From a virus, in the IMG/VR virus record IMGVR_UViG_3300042389_000787, positions 1 through 48,131 of that record: DNA of 48,131 bases; one strand, written 5' to 3'. Under the pieces are notes generated by a model, which ran no database searches, had not been told where the DNA came from, and worked only from the letters and a program-made list of their open reading frames with translations. A program made the translations under genes and the position numbers. This document shows positions 13,118 to 21,465 of this stretch, piece by piece; positions within the stretch are counted from its first letter, which is position 1; every line of letters starts with the position of its first letter.

Positions 13118-13494
13118 ACCGAGCGCGCGCGCGCGGTCCCGAAAGGGCAACGATCCGACCGCCGCGGGTTGGATCAGCGGACGGCCGCGACATGATCCGG
13201 CGGGCTGCCGATCAGGGTTGGACCTGCCAGATCACCGGGGGCGGACACCTGCGGTTCGACCACGCGGCGGTGACCGGCCCCGTGTTCACGGCGCTCACCC
13301 CGAGGGCCAACGGGTGGCACAAAGAGCGGCAGAAACTGGCGACGGCCCTCCGTCGGGGGTGTAACGCCTTCGCCAGCACGCAAATCCCAAGTCAGGGACA
13401 ATCCAGGACGGCGGGAACGAACCGCCCCGCTAGGGTGGTAGCGGCCCCCACCCGTATCGGCCGTCCTGACGCAAATTTGAAGGGTTTTCGATGA
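13114..13494 (+). CDS. HicA-like small protein
   Basis: Residues 26-80 (MIRRAADQGWTCQITGGGHLRF, then PVFTALTPRANGWHKERQKLATALRR) match the HicA/YcfA dsRNA-binding fold, including the GGGH-x-R segment that carries the catalytic His in HicA toxins. No HicB antitoxin follows, so this is more likely one of the free-standing phage relatives than a toxin-antitoxin pair. The C-terminal 45 residues are unstructured and basic. ATGA overlaps at both ends. Confidence 0.62.
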   Translation: MNRARARGPERATIRPPRVGSADGRDMIRRAADQGWTCQITGGGHLRFDHAAVTGPVFTALTPRANGWHKERQKLATALRRGCNAFASTQIPSQGQSRTAGTNRPARVVAAPTRIGRPDANLKGFR

Positions 13495-14063
13495 ACGCCA
13501 TTCGCCCGCCGATTGCCCCTCGCAAACGCGCCCGTCCGCCGGTCCTGCCCCCGTCCGTCAGCCCGACCCGCTTCGCCCGCGACGACATCGAGCTTGACCA
13601 GCCGCACGCCGATCCCGAGCGGGAGTTGCGGGACCAACAGGGGTTAGTCATCGGCTTCCACGAAATCCGCACGGCGCGTGTCCGGTCCGGTCCGGCTTAC
13701 CTCCTGGCCCGGGGCACGATCGGGAAGGAGCATTGGGAGGCGGCGGAACGGTATCTGGCGGTCGTCGCGGCCATGGGCGGCGTCCGCGATGGCGAGTGGG
13801 GATCGGGCATCCGGGTTCCGGCTCACCAGCAAGGCCACCCGTCGCAGGCGATCGTCGACGCGCATTCCGCGATGCGGGTGGCGGTCGATCGTGTCGGGAA
13901 AGGACCGATGGGACTGATCGGCGCCGTGTGCATCGACGGCTCGACCATGGCCGGCCTGTCGCTGCTGATGGACGAGCCGGAAAAACAGACGATCGGGCGG
14001 TTGAAGGCGGCGCTGGAAAGGCTGCGGGAGGTTTGGGGGATGGATGGGCCGAGGCAAAAATAA
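13491..14063 (+). CDS. DUF6456-like protein, last gene of early operon
   Basis: 190 residues. After a Pro/Arg-rich N-terminus, the C-terminal ~130 residues resemble the DUF6456 domain of alphaproteobacterial regulators: a helix with AAERYLAVVAAMGG, DAHSAMRVAVDRVGKGPMGLIGAVCIDGSTMAGL, and a final IGRLKAALERLREVWG. The gene sits in the place where lambdoid phages keep the late regulator Q, immediately before the late promoter. A role in switching on late genes is a positional guess. Confidence 0.55.
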   Translation: MNAIRPPIAPRKRARPPVLPPSVSPTRFARDDIELDQPHADPERELRDQQGLVIGFHEIRTARVRSGPAYLLARGTIGKEHWEAAERYLAVVAAMGGVRDGEWGSGIRVPAHQQGHPSQAIVDAHSAMRVAVDRVGKGPMGLIGAVCIDGSTMAGLSLLMDEPEKQTIGRLKAALERLREVWGMDGPRQK

Positions 14064-14087
14064 AACCGCATGGCGCGGTGATTTGTG

Positions 14088-14116
14088 TTGACGGTGCCGC
14101 GTGACGCGGTTATAAG
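14088..14116 (+). promoter_or_regulatory. Strong sigma70-like promoter of the late region
   Basis: TTGACG (14088-14093), exactly 17 bp, TATAAG (14111-14116): five of six matches in each box. It is the best promoter seen in the window. The spacer contains a perfect 5-3-5 inverted repeat (14097-14109). The first gene begins at 14164 after a good RBS. Confidence 0.8.
14097..14109. promoter_or_regulatory. Inverted repeat in late promoter spacer (candidate operator)
   Basis: CCGCGTGACGCGG, perfect 5-bp arms around TGA, lying between the -35 and -10 boxes. A protein bound here would block or remodel the promoter. Different in sequence from the 17-bp operators at 3.2-3.7 kb. Confidence 0.5.
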
Positions 14117-14163
14117 GGGTGCATCGGGACGGGATGGCCGGGCCGAGAGGAAGGAACGAGACG

Positions 14164-14412
14164 ATGGACGCAACTCAGCTTTATGTCGCCGCACTCAAGC
14201 ACTCCATTCAGGCGGAACGCGCGATGGGCCGTTGCATCGTCGCCCGACTAGAAGCGGGGCAGGAAATAGCGTCGTTGTTCACCGATGGCCGCGAACACCG
14301 CACCAACCGAGGCGCTGGCGATCTGATCCTTCTAAGCAAGGTTTCTCATCGTCGGACGCTGGCCGCGCTGCGAGCGCTGCGGACCAATGCGCCGGAATTG
14401 GTCGCCGCCTAA
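14164..14412 (+). CDS. Hypothetical protein, first gene after late promoter, 82 aa
   Basis: ATG 14164 follows AGGAAGGA by eight bases, better than an upstream in-frame ATG at 14119. Helical protein (ATQLYVAALKHSIQAERAMGRCIVARLEAGQEIASLF). The C-terminal part (SKVSHRRTLAALRALR) is basic and could bind nucleic acid. Function unknown. Confidence 0.68.
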   Translation: MDATQLYVAALKHSIQAERAMGRCIVARLEAGQEIASLFTDGREHRTNRGAGDLILLSKVSHRRTLAALRALRTNAPELVAA

Positions 14413-14420
14413 CCCCACCC

Positions 14421-14438
14421 GGCGGGCTACGGCCCGCC
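14421..14438. terminator. GC-rich hairpin after first late gene
   Basis: GGCGGGC and GCCCGCC form a 7-bp stem with a TACG loop. No T run follows, so it may slow polymerase or protect the RNA end rather than terminate. Confidence 0.35.
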
Positions 14439-14455
14439 ACCCAACGGAGACAAAC

Positions 14456-14602
14456 GTGAGCAACGCACCGCGCAAGATCATTCAGATCACCGCAACCTCA
14501 CCATGCCCAGACACGGAAACCTCTGGTGTATGCCACGGGGAGGTAATCGCACTCTGCAATGACGGGACAGTGTGGGAGACGCTGAACGACAAGGAAAGAT
14601 GA
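14456..14602 (+). CDS. Hypothetical small protein, 48 aa (GTG start)
   Basis: GTG preceded by GGAG seven bases upstream. Product KIIQITATSPCPD... followed by HGEVIALCNDGTVWETL: the segment EVIALCNDGTVWE is a pattern seen in many small proteins of Proteobacteria that resemble a single beta-propeller blade. Function unknown. Confidence 0.65.
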   Translation: MSNAPRKIIQITATSPCPDTETSGVCHGEVIALCNDGTVWETLNDKER

Positions 14603-14657
14603 TGGCGTCTGCCTCCGATCCCACAAGGCGATGAACCATAATCACAGGACCCACCCC

Positions 14658-14951
14658 ATGCTCCGCCACTACCGCGCCCTAGACATCACCACCCACGACC
14701 CATCCGGCCCGCGTGGCACGATCATCCTGGCCGGCGACGACATGCCAGCCGGGTCGGTCGGATATGGTCCCACCGGCGGGCGTGATCGGCTGTCGCTCTG
14801 GCCGATCAACGACACGCCGCACGACGTGAGCACGTTCACCGTCAGCCGGTGCCGCGAGGCGTTGGCGCGGGCGTATCCCGCGATCGGGGGTGACCCGTTG
14901 GATCATGGGACGTATCGGCGCGACATGCGGGCGTTTGGGTTGCCGGCATGA
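14658..14951 (+). CDS. Hypothetical protein, 97 aa
   Basis: Start at ATG 14658 with AGGA nine bases upstream; another in-frame ATG at 14631 would add nine residues. Beta-rich with GTIILAGDDMPAG and a C-terminal helix (RCREALARAYPA). TGA overlaps the next ATG. No family recognised. Confidence 0.62.
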   Translation: MLRHYRALDITTHDPSGPRGTIILAGDDMPAGSVGYGPTGGRDRLSLWPINDTPHDVSTFTVSRCREALARAYPAIGGDPLDHGTYRRDMRAFGLPA

Positions 14952-15175
14952 CCCTCCGTGCCCGCCTCCGCGCCCTGAGCATGACCCAGACCGAGCTATC
15001 GACCCTGACGGGCATCACGCTCTCGACAATCGAACGCTACGCCGCCGGCCCCAGCCGCGCGGACCGGCTGGATGCGCCGCTTGTGCTGATCCGGCTCATG
15101 GATGCCTGGGAGCGGTGCCCGGATGCGCTGGCTGCCGCGCGTGCCGAGGTGACGCTTGACAAATCCGCCGGATAG
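14948..15175 (+). CDS. XRE-family HTH protein, 75 aa
   Basis: LRARLRALSMTQTELSTLTGITLSTIERYAAG (3-34) is a lambda-type HTH; the rest is a helical extension. It lies directly before the terminase genes and after the late promoter, so it may regulate packaging or late genes. ATGA overlap sets the start. Confidence 0.75.
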   Translation: MTLRARLRALSMTQTELSTLTGITLSTIERYAAGPSRADRLDAPLVLIRLMDAWERCPDALAAARAEVTLDKSAG

Positions 15176-15225
15176 GTGGCAGCAATCCACTATTCGGGAA
15201 ATTTGCGCCCGGGGAACAACCTGAA

Positions 15226-15690
15226 ATGGCAGCGAGTAGCGGCACCCGTCGTGGCAACGGGGGCATGGGTGTTGGTTGGGGTGGACCCGCCAACGGCCCG
15301 GGATCATCCGCGCCATCGTTCGTTGACAGCCTGGAAAACCGCATCGGTGGCGTCGCGCCCCTTGACCCGCAGGTGCGCCAGTCCAAGGCCGAACGCGAGG
15401 CGCTGCGGCTGGAACAGGCCGAGGCGGTCAAGGATGAAATCTACCGGATTGCGACCGCCGGCGTCCGCGAGGCCGACCGGGTGAATGCGGGCGTGGCGTT
15501 CCTGAACCGCATCGAGGGTATGCCGGTTGCGCGGAACCTGAACCTCAACGGCGAGTTGTTCGACCTGACCGATGACGAGCTACGCGACGAACTTGACCGT
15601 CTCGCGGCCGGTTCTGGAGCGGTCCCTGGCGATCCGCCGGGAATTGCACCGGCGCCAAGCCCGCCGGGACCTGCTGACGTGGGCGACTGA
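15226..15690 (+). CDS. terS: Terminase small subunit (probable)
   Basis: 154 residues. A flexible Gly/Ser-rich N-terminus precedes a helical core (SKAEREALRLEQAEAVKDEIYRIATAGVREADRVNAGVAFLNRIEG) and a C-terminus with FDLTDDELRDELDRLAAG, a common feature of phage small terminases where it contacts the large subunit. The last 119 bases overlap the large subunit gene in another frame. Expected to recognise the packaging site. Confidence 0.75.
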   Translation: MAASSGTRRGNGGMGVGWGGPANGPGSSAPSFVDSLENRIGGVAPLDPQVRQSKAEREALRLEQAEAVKDEIYRIATAGVREADRVNAGVAFLNRIEGMPVARNLNLNGELFDLTDDELRDELDRLAAGSGAVPGDPPGIAPAPSPPGPADVGD

Positions 15691-17044
15691 CGTTCTCGCG
15701 CCGCTCGGGCAATCCCCGGCGGCACCGCATCGGCTGATCATCCGGGAGTTGCAGGCCGTAGCGGACGGCGCGACCGATCGCCTGATGCTGTTCCTGCCGC
15801 CCGGTTCGGCGAAATCGACTTACGCGAGCGTGATCTTCCCGCCTTGGTTCCTGGCACAGCGGGCCGGCCTCGACGTGATCGGGGCGAGCTACAACGCCGA
15901 TCTGGCGGAAGACTTTTCGGCCCGTGTCCTGGGCATCATCCGCGAGCATGGCGGCACCCTCGGGTATGGGCTGGCGAGCGACGCGGCCAAGCTATGGCGC
16001 ACGTCCAGCCGAGGCACATACCGAGCGGCCGGTGCTGGCGGGGGCATAACGGGCCGGCGCGCTGACCTGTTCGTGATCGACGACCCGATCAAGGGGCGGG
16101 AAGACGCGGACAGCCTGCTCAAGCGGGACAAGGTGTGGGACTGGTATCGGGCCGAGGTCATTACCCGCCTCAAGCCAGGCGCGCGGATCGTCTTGATCCA
16201 GACCCGATGGCACGAAGACGACCTCGCCGGCCGGTTGCTCCAGGATGGGGCGGCTGACTGGCGGGTTGTGCGACTGCCGGCCTTGGCCGAACCGAACGAC
16301 CCACTCGGCCGCGAGGTCGGCGATCCGATCTGGCCCGAATGGGAGAACGCCGCGGCGCTGGAGCGGAAGCGGCGCGAAGTCGGCGAACGGGAATGGGCAT
16401 CACTCTACCAGCAGAACCCGCGCCCGCTCGAAGGATCCCTGTTCCACGTCGCGAAGATCACGATGCTTGACGCGGCGCCCGTCTACCAGCAGCCCGGCCC
16501 CGGCCCCGTGGCTCCGACGAACATGCCGGGTAAGCCGGTCATTGTCCGGTCCTGGGACCTGGCCGCGACGGAACAGACCGGCACGCGCGATCCCGACTGG
16601 ACGGTCGGGATCAAAATGATGCGGGAGCCGAACGGCCGGTTCGTGATCCTGGACGCGGTGCGGTTGCGCGGTGGACCCGAAGCGGTCGAGACGGCGATCG
16701 TCAACACGGCGGCGCAGGACGGCCGAGAAGTCAGCATCCGCCTGCCGGAAGACCCCGGCCAGGCCGGCAAGTCGCAGGCTCAGTATCTCGGCCGCAGGCT
16801 GGCCGGCTCTCGCGTCACGGCCGTCCGGGAGACGGGCAGCAAGGCCACACGCGCGGCGCCGTTCGCGTCGCAGGTGAACATGGGGAATGTCGCGATGGTG
16901 AAAGGGCCGTGGAACCGAGCGGTCCTGGACTGCCTCGCGGGGTTCCCTGATGGGGGGCATGACGACGACGTTGACGCGGCGTCGGGTGCGTTCGCGGCGT
17001 TGATGCAGGTGGTTCCGGCCACGGTTCGGCGCCTGGGCTACTGA
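15572..17044 (+). CDS. terL: Terminase large subunit
   Basis: 490 residues, full length for the family. N-terminal ATPase: FLPPGSAKST (74-83) as P-loop, LFVIDDP (166-172) as Walker B, then IVLIQTRWHEDDLAG (206-220) as coupling motif. C-terminal RNase H-like nuclease: SWDLAA with Asp329, and GGHDDDVDA (461-469) carrying the late acidic residues. It packages DNA into the prohead and cuts concatemers. Start taken at ATG 15572 inside the small subunit gene; a TTG seven codons later is possible. Confidence 0.93.
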   Translation: MTSYATNLTVSRPVLERSLAIRRELHRRQARRDLLTWATDVLAPLGQSPAAPHRLIIRELQAVADGATDRLMLFLPPGSAKSTYASVIFPPWFLAQRAGLDVIGASYNADLAEDFSARVLGIIREHGGTLGYGLASDAAKLWRTSSRGTYRAAGAGGGITGRRADLFVIDDPIKGREDADSLLKRDKVWDWYRAEVITRLKPGARIVLIQTRWHEDDLAGRLLQDGAADWRVVRLPALAEPNDPLGREVGDPIWPEWENAAALERKRREVGEREWASLYQQNPRPLEGSLFHVAKITMLDAAPVYQQPGPGPVAPTNMPGKPVIVRSWDLAATEQTGTRDPDWTVGIKMMREPNGRFVILDAVRLRGGPEAVETAIVNTAAQDGREVSIRLPEDPGQAGKSQAQYLGRRLAGSRVTAVRETGSKATRAAPFASQVNMGNVAMVKGPWNRAVLDCLAGFPDGGHDDDVDAASGAFAALMQVVPATVRRLGY

Positions 17045-18387
17045 TGGGCGTCGAGGCCACACATCCCGGCTACCAAGCCGCTATCACGCAGTGGACCCGG
17101 TTGCGCGATGTTTACGACGGGGAGGATGCGGTCAAGGAGCGTGGCACGCTCTACCTGCCGAAGATCGACCCGAAACAGACCGCGCCGGAATACACCGCCT
17201 ACCTCACCCGCGCCGTGTTCTACGAGGCGATGGCCCGCACGGTCGATGGTTTCGCCGGGTCCGTGCTGCGGAAGCCGCCGACGGTCGACCTGCCGCCGGC
17301 CATGGAGTTTTTCCTGCAAGACGCGACCGGCGACGGGATCGGACTGCCGGACTTCCTCCGCTGGGCGTGCGTCGAGCAGCTGCTGATGATGCGCGGCGGC
17401 GTGCTGGTGGATTTCAACGGGGAGCGCCCCTACTTTGCCGGCTACTGCGCCGAGAGCATCGTCAATTGGGGCGCGGATTTCATCATCCTCCGCGAGCAGG
17501 TCCCGGTTCAGTCGGCCGACGGCTTTGATGTCAAGATGGTCGATCAGTTGCGGGAACTCCGCATGGTCGACGGCGCCTACACCGTCACGATCTGGCGCAA
17601 GGCCGAGGGCGTGGTCGAGGGCGCGACCTGGGTTGCGGCCGAGACGATCGTCCCGAGCTTCCGGGGGCGGCCGCTGGATCAGATCCCTTTCGCGACGATG
17701 GGCGCGCTGGGTCGCATCGAGAAGCCGCCTCTGCTCGGTCTGGCGAACGTCTCGCTGTCGCACTACCGGAGCAGCGCGGACCTGGAGCATGGCCGGCACT
17801 TCACGGCGCTGCCCACGCTCTGGATATCGGGCGCCGATCCGAACCAGGAAATCCGGGTGGGTGCCGCGTCCGCGATCGTGTTGTCCGACCCGTCCGCGCG
17901 TGTGGGTTTTGCGGAGTTCTCAGGCCAGGGCTTGGGCGCGGTGGAGCGGGCGCTGGAGCAGAAGGAACGGCAGATGGCGGCGCTCGGTGCCGCGCTGCTG
18001 ACCGAGGCAAGGAAGGGCGTCGAGGCGGCCGAGACGGTCCGGTTGCGGGCCGCCGGGGAGCAGTCGCTTCTCATGTCGGCGGCGTCGTCGCTTGAGGAAA
18101 TGCTGCGCCGGGCGCTGGGGTTCGCGGGTCACTGGATGGGCCTGACCCTGCCGAGTGAATCAATTACGCTGAACCGGGACTTCGTGGACAGCACGATGTC
18201 GCCGGACACTCTGACCGCGCTGGTCCGAGCCTATCAGGCGCAGGCGATCAGCCTGGAGACGTTCCTGCACAATCTGGCGCAGGGCGAGATGATGCCACCT
18301 GGGGTGAGCATCGACGACGAAGCCGCGCGCGTTCGCGCCGGCGCAACCGCGCCTGGCCAGGGGCCGGCGCAAACACCTGGAAGGTGA
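17044..18387 (+). CDS. Portal protein, DUF4055 family
   Basis: 447 residues. Features of the DUF4055 portal family are visible: an N-terminal helical part with AYLTRAVFYEAMARTVDGFAG and VLRKPP, a wing with beta strands, and a C-terminal helical stem (about 300-400, GAVERALEQKERQMAALGAALL). A dodecameric ring through which DNA enters. TGATG coupling to terminase and position before the scaffold agree. Confidence 0.85.
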   Translation: MGVEATHPGYQAAITQWTRLRDVYDGEDAVKERGTLYLPKIDPKQTAPEYTAYLTRAVFYEAMARTVDGFAGSVLRKPPTVDLPPAMEFFLQDATGDGIGLPDFLRWACVEQLLMMRGGVLVDFNGERPYFAGYCAESIVNWGADFIILREQVPVQSADGFDVKMVDQLRELRMVDGAYTVTIWRKAEGVVEGATWVAAETIVPSFRGRPLDQIPFATMGALGRIEKPPLLGLANVSLSHYRSSADLEHGRHFTALPTLWISGADPNQEIRVGAASAIVLSDPSARVGFAEFSGQGLGAVERALEQKERQMAALGAALLTEARKGVEAAETVRLRAAGEQSLLMSAASSLEEMLRRALGFAGHWMGLTLPSESITLNRDFVDSTMSPDTLTALVRAYQAQAISLETFLHNLAQGEMMPPGVSIDDEAARVRAGATAPGQGPAQTPGR

Positions 18388-18388
18388 C

Positions 18389-19117
18389 ATGGCACTGAAA
18401 GCCCGCATCGCTTCTCTCGAAGAAGCGCCCGAAACCGCGCGTTCATTCTACACGCAGGATGGCGATGGGTTCGCCCTGACCGTCGAGGGCCTGGTTCCCA
18501 AGACCCGGGTCGATGAGTTCCGCGAGACGAACATCACCCTGCGGCGCCAGATGGACGAAATGGCCGAGAAGTTCAACGGGATCGACCCGGAGCAGGCCCG
18601 CCAATTGATGGACCGGGCCGCGAAGGAGCGCGACAAGAAGCTGATCGACGCCGGCAAGATCGACGACCTGCTGAACGAACGCACGGGCGCGATGAAGACC
18701 GAGCATGAGAAGGCGTTGAAGGCGATCCAGGATGCCAACGCAGCCCTGACCACGCAGCTTGAAGGTCTGGTGATCGACGGCGCAATCCGCGACGCCGCGT
18801 CCAAGGCCGGGGTTCGCCCGTCCGCGATCGAGGATGTCCTGTTGCGCGGCCGCGCCGTGTTCCGCCTGGCGGAAGGCAAGGCCGTGGCGATGGACGGCGA
18901 TAAGCCGATCTACGGCGGCAAGGGCGAGCCGGTCACGGTCGCGGAATGGGTCGACGGCCTCACCGGCAAGGCACCGCATCTGTTCGAGGAAAGCCGTGGC
19001 GCTGGCGCCGGCGGCGGTGGAGGCGGGGGGAATGGCGCGGTCACGTCGCGTGCCGATCCGAACGCGTTCCTCCGCAACATGGCCAAGATCGCCACGGGCG
19101 AAATGCGCGTCGCCTGA
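18389..19117 (+). CDS. Capsid scaffolding protein
   Basis: 242 residues, charged and helical. A coiled coil (about 55-135: FRETNITLRRQMDEMAEKF, ERDKKLIDAGKIDDLLNERT) resembles GP20-type scaffolds. A Gly run (about 210-220) links to a short C-terminal helix that typically contacts the coat protein. It lies between portal and coat, as usual. No protease gene accompanies it, so the scaffold may leave intact, as in P22. Confidence 0.82.
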   Translation: MALKARIASLEEAPETARSFYTQDGDGFALTVEGLVPKTRVDEFRETNITLRRQMDEMAEKFNGIDPEQARQLMDRAAKERDKKLIDAGKIDDLLNERTGAMKTEHEKALKAIQDANAALTTQLEGLVIDGAIRDAASKAGVRPSAIEDVLLRGRAVFRLAEGKAVAMDGDKPIYGGKGEPVTVAEWVDGLTGKAPHLFEESRGAGAGGGGGGGNGAVTSRADPNAFLRNMAKIATGEMRVA

Positions 19118-19206
19118 ACCACTGAATGACACGACGGGGCGCGGGGCGTCCTGAGACGAAACCCGGCGGGGCCGGTTGCCGCAACCTCAATCCATAGGGG
19201 GCCGCA

Positions 19207-20367
19207 ATGGCCGTATCCAACACACTGACGAGCGTCATCCCGACGCTGTATGCCCAGGGCCTGATGGCTCTGCGTTCCAACTGCGTCATGCCTCGCCTGG
19301 TCCTGAACGACTTCGACACCGTGGCCAAGCAGAAGGGCGACACGATCCAGGTCCCTCTCCCGTCCGCGATTGCCACCCAGGACGTTGAACCCGGCCCGTA
19401 TGCGCCGGACAGCGGCAACGTGGCCCCGACCACGGCGACGATCCCGCTTTCCAACTGGAAGGAGGCGCCGTTCACGCTGTCCGAAAAGGAGATCGCCGCG
19501 GCGATCAATGGCGTGGTCCCGATGCAGCTTTCGGCCGCCGTCGAGGCCCTGGCGCGTGACATCAACACCAGCATCTTCACGCTCTACAAGAAGGTCGGGA
19601 ACTACGTCGGCACCGCCGGCACCACGCCGTTCGCGTCCGATTTCACGCTGGCGATCGAAGCGCGGAAGGCCCTGGGCATCAACAAGGCGCCGAACTCGAA
19701 CCGGCATATCGTGCTGGACCCGAGCGCGGAGGCCAAGGCGATTGCCCTGCCCGCCCTGTATTCGGCCTATATCACCGGCACGAACGGCGTGATCCAGGAC
19801 GGCACCATCGGGCGCAAGGTCGGGTTTGACTGGCACATGGACCAGCAGGTTCCGACGCACACCGCCGGAACGATCACGACCGGCCTTGCCGCGAAGTCCG
19901 CGACCGTCGTTGCCGTCGGCGCCACCTCGGCCGTCTGCACCACTGCCGCATCCACAGGGGCGTGCGCGCTTCTGGCCGGCGACGTGATCGTATTCGGGAG
20001 CGATACTCAGACCTACACCCTGACCGCGAACGCGACCCAGGCGTCTGCCGCGACCGACGTGACCTTGAGCTTCTTCCCCCCGAAGAAGGTCGCTCTGGCG
20101 GGCGGCGAGGCCGTCACGGTCAAGGCCTCCCACGCGGTCAATCTGGCGTTCCACCGCGAGGCGTTCGCGTTCGCGTCTCGGCCGCTGATCAACCCGGCGG
20201 ACATGCAGGATGACGACGACATCGAATACATGGTCCCGGACCCCGTTTCGGGCCTGACCATGCGCTTGCAGGTCCGCAAGGAATACCGGCGCTATCGGTG
20301 GTCCTTCGATGTCCTGTGGGGCGTCGGCGCCGTCCGTCCCGATCTGGCGGTTCGCATCGCCGGATAA
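19207..20367 (+). CDS. Major capsid protein, P22 coat-like
   Basis: 386 residues. Resembles P22 gp5 with the HK97 fold: N-arm (VSNTLTSVIPTLYAQGLMALR), KGDTIQVP strand, and a central stretch (about 218-308, Ala/Thr/Val-rich) matching in place the inserted I-domain of P22 coat. The C-terminus holds YRRYRWSFDVLWGVGAVRP, a typical end for this family. No cleavable propeptide is evident. Assigned from sequence pattern and position after the scaffold. Confidence 0.85.
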   Translation: MAVSNTLTSVIPTLYAQGLMALRSNCVMPRLVLNDFDTVAKQKGDTIQVPLPSAIATQDVEPGPYAPDSGNVAPTTATIPLSNWKEAPFTLSEKEIAAAINGVVPMQLSAAVEALARDINTSIFTLYKKVGNYVGTAGTTPFASDFTLAIEARKALGINKAPNSNRHIVLDPSAEAKAIALPALYSAYITGTNGVIQDGTIGRKVGFDWHMDQQVPTHTAGTITTGLAAKSATVVAVGATSAVCTTAASTGACALLAGDVIVFGSDTQTYTLTANATQASAATDVTLSFFPPKKVALAGGEAVTVKASHAVNLAFHREAFAFASRPLINPADMQDDDDIEYMVPDPVSGLTMRLQVRKEYRRYRWSFDVLWGVGAVRPDLAVRIAG

Positions 20368-20372
20368 TCCAG

Positions 20373-20391
20373 CGGCGGGCTTGCCCCGCCG
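20373..20391 (+). terminator. Hairpin after coat gene
   Basis: CGGCGGG and CCCGCCG pair around a 5-nt loop, six bases after the coat stop. No T run follows. Could reduce readthrough or stabilise the abundant coat message. Confidence 0.45.
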
Positions 20392-20424
20392 TGACGATCC
20401 CACCCGTTCAAGCGAGGCAGGCCC

Positions 20425-20790
20425 ATGGCGCTCACCGATGCCGAGCGGGTGGCGGTGCGCCGTTTCTGCGGCTTCCCGGTCCACACCCCATACGGGACCA
20501 CGGCGTTGCAGGACTTCGGCAACCTGGAAACGATCATGACCCGCCTGAGCGACGCGGAACAGGCGGTCGTTCGGACGGAATACCTCGATGTCCTGCCCGG
20601 CCTGCAAACCGCAGTGACGGGCGCGGGCGACAACCTCGACACGGATCAGGCGGCCGTCTGGCATCGCAACCGGACCGAGGTGTCAGACCGCCTGTCGCTG
20701 TTCCGCACGAAATGCCGCGAGTTGTGCATGTTCCTGGGCGTGACACCCGGCCCGGGGCTTCGCGCCGCCGGCTCCCTGATCCGCACGTAA
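20425..20790 (+). CDS. Head-tail connector candidate, 121 aa
   Basis: Helical protein of 121 residues directly after the coat gene, the usual place for a connector (gp6-like). Contains LTDAERVAVRRFCGFP and a long C-terminal helix (VSDRLSLFRTKCRELCMFLG). RBS GAGGCAG precedes ATG. Identity rests mainly on position. Confidence 0.6.
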   Translation: MALTDAERVAVRRFCGFPVHTPYGTTALQDFGNLETIMTRLSDAEQAVVRTEYLDVLPGLQTAVTGAGDNLDTDQAAVWHRNRTEVSDRLSLFRTKCRELCMFLGVTPGPGLRAAGSLIRT

Positions 20791-20793
20791 CCC

Positions 20794-21465
20794 ATGGACG
20801 CCGCCACCCTACACGCCCGCATCGACGCCGGGATGGGGAAGGCCGCCCAGCGTCTGGGCATCACCGCGACCGCCTACCGCCCGTCTGGGGCATCCAACCC
20901 GATCGCCGGGGGCAACATCGTCGGCACGCTGCCCATGGCCGTGTCCGCCGATCCTGGCTACCGCTACGCCAAGCCGGACGGCTACGGCGGGGCGGTGTGG
21001 TTCGGGCTTCTGGACACGTCGACGCTCCGGGTGGGGGACTATCTGATCCGGCCCGATCGCCGCACCGGCACGAACGACGGCGGGACGTGGTTCGTCGCCG
21101 CCCTGCAACTCCACCTGCCGCCGATCCTGGTGGCGTGCAATCAGGTCATGACCGTGACCCGGCCCGGCGGACAATCCGCCAGCGCGGGCTACTACGGCGG
21201 CCCGACCGTCGCGGGCGAAACCGCCGTCATGACCGCATGGCCCGGATCGATCCTGCTGCGCGGCCAATCCAAGATGTCCGAGGTCGGACTGCCAGGCGAT
21301 GCGCCGCTGTCCATCCATGACGTGCTGTTGCCCTATGGCGGGGTTGAAATCCGGCCGAACGACGTCATCACCACGGCCGAGACGCCCGCCCGCCGCTACA
21401 CGCTGTCCGGGGTTGAGCGGACCGATCTGGGCTGGCGCTGCACCGCGCTCCTGGCCGCGCCCTGA
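20794..21465 (+). CDS. Virion protein of head-tail interface, 223 aa
   Basis: Beta-rich 223-residue protein beginning with a helix (ATLHARIDAGMGKAAQRLG). Several short strands with Gly/Pro turns follow (GYGGAVWFGLLDTSTLRVGDYLIRP). Its position between connector and tail genes suggests a neck or stopper role. TGATG coupling to the next gene. No family named with confidence. Confidence 0.6.
   Translation: MDAATLHARIDAGMGKAAQRLGITATAYRPSGASNPIAGGNIVGTLPMAVSADPGYRYAKPDGYGGAVWFGLLDTSTLRVGDYLIRPDRRTGTNDGGTWFVAALQLHLPPILVACNQVMTVTRPGGQSASAGYYGGPTVAGETAVMTAWPGSILLRGQSKMSEVGLPGDAPLSIHDVLLPYGGVEIRPNDVITTAETPARRYTLSGVERTDLGWRCTALLAAP

Noticed and set aside
13114-14063. HicAB toxin-antitoxin pair
   Set aside because: The second gene does not resemble HicB (no RHH or HicB fold) but fits DUF6456, so no pair can be claimed.
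15158-15190. TTGACA box before the small terminase as a promoter
   Set aside because: A perfect -35-like hexamer, but no acceptable -10 box at 16-18 bp. It also lies within the HTH gene.
18910-20664. 584-codon leftward frame over scaffold and coat genes
   Set aside because: Composition typical of an antisense shadow in GC-rich DNA (Arg, Gly, His). The plus strand carries recognisable scaffold and coat proteins.
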